The translations under genes and the position numbers were made by a program. Shown here piece by piece: positions 48,792-56,700 of a DNA stretch of 64,000 nt. Origin of the DNA: Ewingella americana ATCC 33852 (GTDB lineage Bacteria > Pseudomonadota > Gammaproteobacteria > Enterobacterales > Enterobacteriaceae). The notes below the pieces were generated by a model, which ran no database searches, had not been told where the DNA came from, and saw only the letters and a list, made by a program, of their open reading frames with translations. Location of the stretch: assembly GCF_000735345.1 (NCBI RefSeq), contig NZ_JMPJ01000052.1, forward strand, positions 1 through 64,000, written 5' to 3'. Every line of letters begins with the position of its first letter. Within the stretch, counting starts at the first letter, position 1.

Positions 48792-51700
48792 AGCGCATTG
48801 CCTTACCGATTAAAAAACCAGAAGTCTGGTTCTGGATTATTGCCTTGGTATTTTTACTCACCGGGGCGCTACTTTGTTGGCTAGTCTGGCAGCATCCAGA
48901 ACAGGTGGGGTTAATGCCAAACACGCCGCAGCAAGATCGCTGGCTGACGGGGCTGATGGTCGGAACTGGCGTGCTCGCCTGCTGCGCGTTGTTAACCTAT
49001 GCCGGTACGCGCCTTTCGGGTAAAAAGCACTTTGATGAAATTCGCCAACAAGCCCAAGGGGATGATATTCCCAAGCCTGAAAAAGTAGAAAAAGATAAAT
49101 CTCAGAACGAAATGGTGCTTCTCAAACGCCATCTACGTCTTCGCTATGGCCTGTTCTGGCGCAATAAAGTTCGTTTGCTGATGGTGATGGGCGAAACCGA
49201 ACAGGTTGCCGCGCTGGCGCCTACTCTGGCAACTCAGGGCTGGCTTGAAGGTCAGCGCACGTTGCTCATTTTTGGTGGCAGCCTGCATGAAGAAGGCGAT
49301 CACTCGCGTCTGGCTGAGTGGCGAAAGCTGCGCCGCACTCGGCCGCTGGACGGTATTGTCTGGGCGCTGGCTGATGGGCAAAGCCGAAACGCTAAGTGGG
49401 TTGATGATGGCCTGCGCTCTCTCGAGAAAATCGGCGATACGCTACGCTATCAACCTGCGGTTTATCTCTGGCAGGTTATTGCTGGCGAAACTGAGGGTCT
49501 CGCACGTGCGGAACAATCTATAGGGGCCATTTTCCCTGCAAAAATGTCGCCTAAGTCGATTGAGTCTCAGCTTAAATCTCTAACGCCGCGGCTACGCGAA
49601 CAAGGACTACAGCAGGTCTTTGTCGAGCAACAACATGACTTTCTGCTGCGCTTCGCACAATCACTGGAGAGCGGTACCGCCGCGTATTGGGGGAAAATTC
49701 TCACCCCGTGGCTCGCCAATTACGCCAAACGCATTCCTTTACGCGGCTTGATGTTCAGCCAACCGATATCACCAGCGGTCCCCGTCGGCGTCCATGATAA
49801 TACCTGGTCGACCTCCGTGACTTGGCAAGGCGTTTTGGAAGATTGCCGAGCAGCGCGCGGTCAGCGCGTGGGCCTGCCTTGGGAGCAAACCCTATGTTAC
49901 GGCCTGCTGGCACTGATTATGCTTTGGGGCGCGGGAAGCCTCATGTCGTTCGCAGTCAACCGCCACCAGATGGTCTCAGCCAGCGAACTGGCGCAGAATC
50001 TGGCGAAGCCGCTTCCAGTGTCTGATGCGCAACTGATTGCCCTGCAAGCCCTGCGTAACGATATCGGACGTTTACAAACTCGTATTGAGCACGGTGCTCC
50101 TTGGTATCAGCGTTTTGGCTTAGATCAAAATGCGGCACTGCTTGATGCCCTACTCCCTTGGTATCGTCAGGCGAATAATCGCCTGATACGCGATGCCGCT
50201 GCGTACAGCTTGCAGCAGAAACTGAGCATTCTAGCCAACCTCCCGGCGAACAGCCCGAAGCGCGCTGCGCTGGCGAAATCAGGCTACGACCAGTTAAAAG
50301 CCTATTTAATGATGGCAAGACCAGAAAAAGCCGAAGGCCAGTTTTACGCGCAGGTGATGAAATCCACCGAGCCGCGTCGCACGGGGGTATCCGCAGGTCT
50401 ATGGCAGAGCCTGGCGCCTGATTTATGGCAGTTTTATGCTTCTAACCTGCCGACTCAGCCAAGTTGGAAAATCAACGCCGATAGCAGTCTGGTCACTCAG
50501 GCGCGTCAGGTGCTGCTGGGGGAAATTGGTCAGCGCAATGCCGAAAGCACTTTATACGAAAATATGCTGCTGTCGGTACGCCGCAACTATGCGGATATGA
50601 CGCTGACCGATATGGCGGGCGACACCGACGCCCAGCGCCTGTTCCACAGCGATGAAAGCGTGCCGGGTATGTTCACTCGCAAAGCGTGGGATGAGCAAAT
50701 CCAGCAGGCAATAGATAAAGCCGTGGCGTCGCGCCGTGAAGAGATTGACTGGGTGCTGAGTGACAACCGTCGGCCAGTTGCTGATGAGATCTCACCTGAA
50801 GCCTTGAAAAAACGCCTGACAGAACGCTATTTCACAGACTTTGCGGGGAGCTGGTTGAACTTCCTCAACAGCCTTCATTGGAACGAAGCTCATAATTTAT
50901 CTGACGTTATCGACCAGCTCACCCTAATGAGTGATGTGCGCCAGTCGCCATTGATTGCATTGATGAACACGCTGGCGTGGCAGGGGCAGACCGGGCAAAA
51001 AGATCAGGCCTTGTCGGACTCTCTGGTGAAATCGGCGAAAGCCTTGATCAATAAAGACGCGCAGCCAGCCATCGACCAGCAGGCCCATGGCCCGGTTGGG
51101 CCTCTGGATGAAACCTTTGGTCCCCTGCTCGCCCTGATGGGTAAAGGCAGTGCGCAAAATATGATGCCTTCCGACAGCTCGCTCAGCCTGCAAACATTGC
51201 TGACCCGCGTGACTCGCGTCCGCCTTAAACTTCAGCAGGTTGCCAATGCTTCTGACCCGCAGGAGATGACGCAGGTGCTGGCGCAGACGGTATTCCAAGG
51301 CAAAAGCGTCGATCTGACCGACACCCAAGAGTATGGCAGCCTAATCGCCGCCAGTTTGGGAGAGGAATGGAGCGGTTTTGGGCAGTCGATGTTTGTTCAG
51401 CCTTTGACTCAGGCTTGGGAAACGGTGCTGCAGCCCTCTTCCGCCAGCCTCAACGATCAGTGGAAAAACGCCATTGTCGCTAACTGGAAATCGGCGTTTG
51501 ACGGGCGTTACCCTTTCGCCATCAGTAAGAGTGATGCGTCGCTGCCGATGTTGGCCGAATTTATTCGCAAAGACAGTGGCCGTATCGACAGCTTCCTGAC
51601 CCGCGAACTGAGCGGCGTGCTGCACAAAGAAGGCACGCGCTGGGTGCCGGATAGAGTCAACAGTCAGGGGCTGACCTTTAATCCGGCATTTCTTGAAGCG

Positions 51701-52204
51701 ATTAATCAACTCAGCCAGATTTCCGACATCCTGTTTACTGATGGCAGTCAGGGAATGCGCTTCGAGCTGCTCGCCCGCCCGGTGCCTAATGTGGTGGAGA
51801 CCAACCTGTCGATTGATGGCCAAAAGCTCACCTATTTCAACCAAATGGAGAGTTGGCAGAGCTTCCGCTGGCCTGGCGATACCTACAAACCGGGCACCAT
51901 GCTGACTTGGACCAGCGTGAATGCCGGTGCCCGTTTATACGGCGATTATCAGGGAACCTGGGGATTGATTCGTTGGTTGGAACAGGCAAAACAGCAAAAG
52001 CTGGATGAGGGGCGCTATCAGCTCACCTTCACAACTACCGACAAACAGCCGCTCCAGTGGATATTGCGCACCGAGCTTGGCAAAGGCCCGCTGGGCCTAT
52101 TGCAGCTGCGCAACTTCACGCTGCCGACGAAAATATTCCTGACGTCAGAGACGCAAGCTACTACTGAAAAGCCCTTTGACGCCGATGCAATAGCCCAAGA
52201 GTGA
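48788..52204 (+). CDS. tssM: T6SS membrane core protein TssM (IcmF family)
   Basis: TssM spans the inner membrane, reaches through the periplasm to TssJ and forms the channel of the membrane complex. The 1,138-residue protein has two N-terminal membrane segments (VWFWIIALVFLLTGALLCWLVW and LTGLMVGTGVLACCALLTY), a cytoplasmic domain, and a third membrane segment near residue 375 (TLCYGLLALIMLWGAGSLMSF). A large periplasmic part ends in the IcmF/DUF1215 region (GPLGLLQLRNFTLPTKIF). The usual Walker A is absent: the equivalent place reads LLMVMGETEQVAAL, so it should not hydrolyse ATP or GTP there. GTG 48788 has AAGGAG nine bases upstream. Confidence 0.94.
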   Translation: MKRIALPIKKPEVWFWIIALVFLLTGALLCWLVWQHPEQVGLMPNTPQQDRWLTGLMVGTGVLACCALLTYAGTRLSGKKHFDEIRQQAQGDDIPKPEKVEKDKSQNEMVLLKRHLRLRYGLFWRNKVRLLMVMGETEQVAALAPTLATQGWLEGQRTLLIFGGSLHEEGDHSRLAEWRKLRRTRPLDGIVWALADGQSRNAKWVDDGLRSLEKIGDTLRYQPAVYLWQVIAGETEGLARAEQSIGAIFPAKMSPKSIESQLKSLTPRLREQGLQQVFVEQQHDFLLRFAQSLESGTAAYWGKILTPWLANYAKRIPLRGLMFSQPISPAVPVGVHDNTWSTSVTWQGVLEDCRAARGQRVGLPWEQTLCYGLLALIMLWGAGSLMSFAVNRHQMVSASELAQNLAKPLPVSDAQLIALQALRNDIGRLQTRIEHGAPWYQRFGLDQNAALLDALLPWYRQANNRLIRDAAAYSLQQKLSILANLPANSPKRAALAKSGYDQLKAYLMMARPEKAEGQFYAQVMKSTEPRRTGVSAGLWQSLAPDLWQFYASNLPTQPSWKINADSSLVTQARQVLLGEIGQRNAESTLYENMLLSVRRNYADMTLTDMAGDTDAQRLFHSDESVPGMFTRKAWDEQIQQAIDKAVASRREEIDWVLSDNRRPVADEISPEALKKRLTERYFTDFAGSWLNFLNSLHWNEAHNLSDVIDQLTLMSDVRQSPLIALMNTLAWQGQTGQKDQALSDSLVKSAKALINKDAQPAIDQQAHGPVGPLDETFGPLLALMGKGSAQNMMPSDSSLSLQTLLTRVTRVRLKLQQVANASDPQEMTQVLAQTVFQGKSVDLTDTQEYGSLIAASLGEEWSGFGQSMFVQPLTQAWETVLQPSSASLNDQWKNAIVANWKSAFDGRYPFAISKSDASLPMLAEFIRKDSGRIDSFLTRELSGVLHKEGTRWVPDRVNSQGLTFNPAFLEAINQLSQISDILFTDGSQGMRFELLARPVPNVVETNLSIDGQKLTYFNQMESWQSFRWPGDTYKPGTMLTWTSVNAGARLYGDYQGTWGLIRWLEQAKQQKLDEGRYQLTFTTTDKQPLQWILRTELGKGPLGLLQLRNFTLPTKIFLTSETQATTEKPFDADAIAQE

Positions 52205-52242
52205 TATCCATTCCTCTCGCATAAAATTCAACAGGACCCGTA

Positions 52243-53838
52243 ATGACCACATTAATCACGCTGCAAGAGGCTTGCAGCGCCGAGTCTTCATCACTCTTGC
52301 AATTGGCAACTGAGCAGGCGGCACTTTGGAATAACTGGTTAAAACCGATCTCAGCGGATCTTCCAGCCGGTGAAGATCCGGGCTACGACGACGACTTTCA
52401 GCAAATGCGCGAAGAGGTAAATAAGCTCTCGGGGGCCAATACCACGCTTATCTGCGAATTGTCGGAGAAATTGCTTAACGCCAGTTGCAAGGATGTGCGG
52501 GTCGCCACCTATTACATCTGGGCGCGGCTGCATCGCGATGGCGAAGCGGGCTTTGCCGACGGCCTATCCCTATTAGCAGCACTTATCGGGGATTTTGGTG
52601 AGATGCTGCACCCGCAGCGCGCCACCAGCAGAAAAACGGCGCTCGAATGGCTTGCAGGCTCGCGCATGCTGGACAGCCTTTCACTCTATCCAGAAGTCGA
52701 TAAAGCCGATTTTTCCCGCATCGTGGCGGCCCTGACACTTCTCGAACAAGGCGTAAGCACATGGCCTGAAGCGAGTCGCCCACAGCTCGGCGCGCTCTAC
52801 GCCGTGTTGGAAAATCGCCTCGCGCAGTCTGGCGGGATGCATGCCGTGGTGCCGCAAAATAGCGGCTCTTCAAGCCCTTCGGCGGAATCCACCAGCGCGT
52901 CTCCCTCACTGCGACCAGTGCAGTCCGGCCGCGACCTACTGGATCAGGCAAAGACGCTGGCAAAATACCTGCGCGACCAGCCTCAGGGGTGGCTCTCGGG
53001 TCATCATCTGATCAAGAGCGTGCGTTGGGATACGGTTCATGAACTTCCTCCGCTGGATGCCAGTGGCCGTACTCGCTTACTGCCGCCGCGCCCGGAGTAT
53101 CGCGCACAGCTCAAGCGTCTCTATCTTCAACAGAGCTGGATAGAACTGCTGGAACAGGCAGAGTCGATGTTTGCCGAAGGCGTTAACCACTTTTGGCTCG
53201 ACGTGCAGTGGTATCTGCATCAGGCGCTCAGCAAGGCGGGGGCTCCCTTCGACAGCTGGACCAGCTGTATTACTCAGGATTTGCGCCTGCTGCTGACCCG
53301 TCTCACCGGATTGGAAAGCCTTTGCTGGAGCGACGGCACGCCCTTCGCGGATGAAGTCACACAAGACTGGATTAATCAACAGGTGCTGGAATCGGTCACT
53401 GGCTGGGGCAATGAACCCGCCGCTGCCGTCACCTCCGGCGAGGACGATATTCTTCAGCTTGAAAGCGAAGCGCTAGCGCAGGCCGACAGTGACGGCGTTG
53501 AAACCGCGATCCTCTGGTTGCAAGCACGTCCGGGAGTCACTACCCCGCGCCATCAATGGTTGTTACGACTGGTGATGGCCCGCGTCGCCGAGCAATATGG
53601 CAAGAACGACATGGCACTCCACCTGCTTGCGGATCTGGATAGCGGCGGCTCGTCCCTCACCCTCAACCACTGGGAGCCGGGATTGGTTTTTGAAGTCAAA
53701 GCCCGACGCCTCAAGTTACTGCGTATGAAGGCGCAGCGCAGTGACAGCGACAAAGTTCGCCTGCACAGCGATATGGAAACCTTGCTCAGCGGGCTAATAG
53801 CGCTCGACCCGGCAAGGGCTGCGGTGTTGTGTGGTTAA
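52243..53838 (+). CDS. tssA: T6SS cap/priming protein TssA
   Basis: TssA directs baseplate and sheath/tube assembly. The 531-residue protein has the ImpA N-terminal domain (LPAGEDPGYDDDFQQMREEVNKLSG, DVRVATYYIWARLHRDGEAGFADGLSLLAALIGDF, TALEWLAGSRMLDSL), a variable linker (about residues 200-230, rich in Ser/Pro), and a C-terminal VasJ-like region (GHHLIKSVRWDTVHELPPLDASGRTRLLPP, HFWLDVQWYLHQAL). It is 38 bases after tssM and precedes the PAAR effector by 20. Confidence 0.93.
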   Translation: MTTLITLQEACSAESSSLLQLATEQAALWNNWLKPISADLPAGEDPGYDDDFQQMREEVNKLSGANTTLICELSEKLLNASCKDVRVATYYIWARLHRDGEAGFADGLSLLAALIGDFGEMLHPQRATSRKTALEWLAGSRMLDSLSLYPEVDKADFSRIVAALTLLEQGVSTWPEASRPQLGALYAVLENRLAQSGGMHAVVPQNSGSSSPSAESTSASPSLRPVQSGRDLLDQAKTLAKYLRDQPQGWLSGHHLIKSVRWDTVHELPPLDASGRTRLLPPRPEYRAQLKRLYLQQSWIELLEQAESMFAEGVNHFWLDVQWYLHQALSKAGAPFDSWTSCITQDLRLLLTRLTGLESLCWSDGTPFADEVTQDWINQQVLESVTGWGNEPAAAVTSGEDDILQLESEALAQADSDGVETAILWLQARPGVTTPRHQWLLRLVMARVAEQYGKNDMALHLLADLDSGGSSLTLNHWEPGLVFEVKARRLKLLRMKAQRSDSDKVRLHSDMETLLSGLIALDPARAAVLCG

Positions 53839-53858
53839 CACTTAATAAGGGATTATTT

Positions 53859-54893
53859 ATGGCAAAGGGTTATTACTTGGTGGTGGAAGATGAAACCACC
53901 TGTGGCGGTATCATCATTGAAGGTGATACAACCCACACACTGTTCGGCAGAGCCGTGGCTCGCGAGGAAGATCGCGTAACCTGCGGCAAACACCCCGGCA
54001 CTTACTATATTATCGGCCATATTCCCGGCGATAAGATCCACGGCCGAAATTTCGCCGGCACCCTTCACAGCAAAAGCAGCTGCCCTTGCGAAGCAGAGTT
54101 TATTCCGTCAATGGTGGATGATACGTATGATTTAACTCCTTCTGATTACTCTAAACCAAGTACTCAAACAGACGAATCCGCCGACAACAATAACCAAGCT
54201 AACTCGCCAAAAAATCAAATAATCTGTACGCACACAGATGGCGCCTTAGTTGTTGCCGAGTATATTGTTAATGAAATTAAAAAGAATGTAAAAAGTCAGA
54301 CTGCGGAACAGATTAGGTTTCTTATAGACAAAGAAACTTATAACGAAAGTATGAAAGAATGGGAAAATAGTCCTTGGTATAATAAATTAAACCCACCACC
54401 GCAACTTTCAACGGTGACTGCGATGGCAATTTGGTTTCAAGCAGTAAAAACAGGATCCATCTGGGATCACAAGCATTTAATAAAATCTAAATTTGGTAGA
54501 ATAGCTGTAGAGCGTCAATTAAAAAGTCGCCAAATCTCAAGGAGCCATTATCACAAATACAAAAATCACGATTACTTTTATGATGTCTGGTCTAATATAC
54601 ATTATGGTTATGTAGGTTTAAGCACTGGGTTTTCAGTTGAAACTTTACTTGCAGGCTCAAACATGGAACAAATTAGAACCAGCATTGATTCGGAAAAAGA
54701 TCCAATTGACGATATTGTTTGCGTAAACATAGGATTTAACTTGTATTATAAATACGGTAGGTATGCAAGGGACTTAACCTCTATAGACATTCTAGATGCA
54801 CTAGAAAATGAACCAGACATTAACTTGAAACAATCGAGACAAGACCATTTGTGTTTGAGTGTAAAAAAAAACAAACTATACTGTTTAGAGTGA
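53859..54893 (+). CDS. PAAR-domain T6SS toxin, polymorphic toxin 44-like C-terminus
   Basis: A 344-residue specialised effector. Residues 1-90 form a PAAR-type spike tip (GYYLVVEDETTCGGIIIEGD, GRAVAREEDRVTCGKHPGTYYIIGHIPG, CPCEAEFIP). A low-complexity linker of about 40 residues (TPSDYSKPSTQTDESADNNNQA) follows, then a toxin domain in AT-rich DNA. The domain contains GSIWDHKHLIKSKFG, SHYHKYKNHDYFYDVWSNIHYGYVG and STGFSVETLLAGSNMEQIR, which I associate with polymorphic toxin type 44 (Ntox44, predicted nuclease-like); the catalytic mechanism is not established here. ATG 53859 with AAGGGA upstream begins the PAAR fold. Base composition switches from GC-rich to AT-rich at the linker (about 54,120), the mark of a modular toxin tail. 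Confidence 0.82.
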   Translation: MAKGYYLVVEDETTCGGIIIEGDTTHTLFGRAVAREEDRVTCGKHPGTYYIIGHIPGDKIHGRNFAGTLHSKSSCPCEAEFIPSMVDDTYDLTPSDYSKPSTQTDESADNNNQANSPKNQIICTHTDGALVVAEYIVNEIKKNVKSQTAEQIRFLIDKETYNESMKEWENSPWYNKLNPPPQLSTVTAMAIWFQAVKTGSIWDHKHLIKSKFGRIAVERQLKSRQISRSHYHKYKNHDYFYDVWSNIHYGYVGLSTGFSVETLLAGSNMEQIRTSIDSEKDPIDDIVCVNIGFNLYYKYGRYARDLTSIDILDALENEPDINLKQSRQDHLCLSVKKNKLYCLE

Positions 54894-54899
54894 AAATTA

Positions 54900-55349
54900 A
54901 TGAGAAAACTAATATTAGTCTCGACTTTAATTATTGTATTATTTTTCACATCATTCTATATAATAAGTTTACTAAAGCCAAAAATATCAATCCACAACAA
55001 TACAAGTCATAATATCTACATATACTTTGGCGAAAGTACCTATGGTGTAGATCCAAGCGTCGAAGAGATTGACAAGATAATAAAAAGAAGACCCGACGAA
55101 CTCATGCCCGGCCAAAAAATAATGTTAAAACCTTCTTTAAAAAGATTATTAGCCAACGATTCGGAAGTGGGTATCGGTTGGTATATTGGAGGGCAATATG
55201 AATATAACTCAATAAGCACATCGGGGCAATTATTTAAACTATCCAAACAAGAAGGAAACTGCTCAATATCAATTATCATTAAAAGCGACAAGGCTATTTT
55301 AAAGAAAGAAAACAAAACCATCTGTTACCAAAAACTTCATGCATTTTAA
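54900..55349 (+). CDS. Candidate immunity protein for the PAAR toxin
   Basis: A 149-residue protein starting six bases after the toxin stop. One N-terminal membrane anchor (LILVSTLIIVLFFTSFYIISLL, residues 4-25) leads to a periplasm- or cytoplasm-facing beta domain (PKISIHNNTSHNIYIYFGE, DPSVEEIDKIIKRRPDELMPGQKIMLKPS, VGIGWYIGG, EGNCSISIIIKSDKAIL). It is homologous throughout to the protein at 56166, which sits in the same place after the second toxin copy. That paired arrangement is strong evidence for an immunity role, although no family name is known to me. Confidence 0.72.
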   Translation: MRKLILVSTLIIVLFFTSFYIISLLKPKISIHNNTSHNIYIYFGESTYGVDPSVEEIDKIIKRRPDELMPGQKIMLKPSLKRLLANDSEVGIGWYIGGQYEYNSISTSGQLFKLSKQEGNCSISIIIKSDKAILKKENKTICYQKLHAF

Positions 55350-55390
55350 ACAAGTTTAAGACAGCTATTAGCGAGCATCGTAGAGAAATC

Positions 55391-55666
55391 ATGAGATATT
55401 CATTTAACAAAAAATACATACTTCGCTGGGGGATGATAATCGTAGCTTGTTTTGTTTATTTTACTTTAATAACAATAACATCGTTCCAAATAGGAGCATT
55501 TTATGAAAATCAAAGCATACAAATCGCCCCCCCAACTTCATTAAAAGAATATTTTGATGCAATCGACGCTCTAACCAGTGCACTCGACAGTATCTATCGG
55601 GCATCTATTTATGGCTTTGTCATATCCATGTCCATTATCTTGTTTTCTTTTAAGAAAATTAGATAG
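55391..55666 (+). CDS. Small two-pass membrane protein of unknown function
   Basis: A 91-residue protein with two hydrophobic segments (WGMIIVACFVYFTLITITSF, residues 13-32, and ASIYGFVISMSIILFSF, about 71-87) separated by a polar loop with LKEYFDAIDALTSALDSI. It lies between the first toxin/immunity pair and the orphan toxin tail and has no counterpart after the second pair. It may be an accessory immunity factor or a passenger of the cassette; I do not recognise it. Confidence 0.5.
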   Translation: MRYSFNKKYILRWGMIIVACFVYFTLITITSFQIGAFYENQSIQIAPPTSLKEYFDAIDALTSALDSIYRASIYGFVISMSIILFSFKKIR

Positions 55667-55704
55667 GCATGATATTACTTAGATTTTAATAGCTAAAAAA
55701 ATAA

Positions 55705-56169
55705 AGGAGAGAGAAAGTAAAAACAGGATCGATTTGGGATCATAAGCATTTAATAAAATCTAAATTTGGTAGAGTAGCTGTAGAGCGCCCATTAACAAGC
55801 GGGGAAATTTCAAAGAGTCATTACCACAAATACAAAAGTCACGATTACTTCTATGATGTCTGGTCTAATATACATTATGGTTATGTAGGATTAAGCACTG
55901 GGTTTTCAGTTGAAACTTTACTTGCGGGTTCAAACATTGAACAAATAAGAACCAGCTTTGAGTCTAAAAAAGATCCTCTCGATGATATTGTTTGTATGAA
56001 CATAGGGTTTTCTCTATTTAAAGAATTTGGAAAATACGCGGAAGAGCTGACAGCTCAAGATATCCTAAATGCATTGGAATCTGAAAGTGACAATGTTCTT
56101 ACGGAGTCGAGAGATGAACATTGGTGCATAAAAATCTCTAGTAATAACTCGTTAGGGGAAACTAGATGA
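55705..56169 (+). pseudogene. Orphan toxin tail, second copy of the PAAR toxin C-terminal domain
   Basis: The frame is open from a stop at 55702-55704 to TGA 56167-56169 and encodes about 150 residues that match the toxin domain of the PAAR protein from VKTGSIWDHKHLIKSKFG onward, through SHYHKYKSHDYFYDVWSNIHYGYVGLSTGFSVETLLAGSN. After that it diverges (FESKKDPLDDIVCMNIGFSLFKEFGKYAEELTAQDILNALESESD). DNA similarity to 54444-54730 is very high. There is no PAAR domain and no convincing start codon, although AAGGAGAGAG sits at its beginning. It is best read as a silent toxin tail kept for recombination or left by an earlier displacement. Its stop overlaps the ATG of its own immunity gene. Confidence 0.8.
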
Positions 56170-56630
56170 TTAGTATCATAAAAAGAAGAAAAATCACCAC
56201 AACTATATTAGCCCTGCTAATTATAATTACATTGTCTTATAAGTTAAAGCCACGTATTACAATAAAAAACAACACAAACGAGATCGTTCGTGTTTATGTT
56301 ATGGAAAGAGTTATTTCCGAAGACGAACCGTCCATAGAGGAAGTAGACCAGCTAAAAAAAGTAAGGATTTTAAATCCTCAGGACAAGATAAGCATAGCGC
56401 CCTCTTTCAGCACTTTACTACATATAAATAAAGAAATAGACATTGGCTGGAGAACTATGCCTCCTGAAAAAAGCAATACAAAAGTGGGCCATAAGTGGTT
56501 TTTCATAAAAGCGACAAAAGGGAACTGTAGTTATTCCTTAACGATAAGTAATGATAACTACACTTTAAAAAATGAACACAGCCATATATGTATTAAACGT
56601 CTCGCTCCAATAACTGACGATTCTGATTAA
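56166..56630 (+). CDS. Immunity protein paralogue paired with the orphan toxin tail
   Basis: A 154-residue protein overlapping the orphan toxin stop in an ATGA. It parallels the 54900 product: an N-terminal membrane anchor (TTTILALLIIITLSYKL), then PRITIKNNTNEIVRVYVMER, DEPSIEEVDQLKKVRILNPQDKISIAPS, IDIGWRTMPP, KGNCSYSLTISNDNYTLKNEHSHICIKRL. Shared positions include NNT, PS.EE.D, GW, GNCS and a C-terminal cysteine. It would protect against the second toxin variant and is likely still useful even though that toxin is silent. Confidence 0.72.
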   Translation: MISIIKRRKITTTILALLIIITLSYKLKPRITIKNNTNEIVRVYVMERVISEDEPSIEEVDQLKKVRILNPQDKISIAPSFSTLLHINKEIDIGWRTMPPEKSNTKVGHKWFFIKATKGNCSYSLTISNDNYTLKNEHSHICIKRLAPITDDSD

Positions 56631-56700
56631 TAGTTAAATCTTTTAAACCACCACCTCACAGATTAAATCCCCAACCACCACTCTTTATCATTGAGATCCC

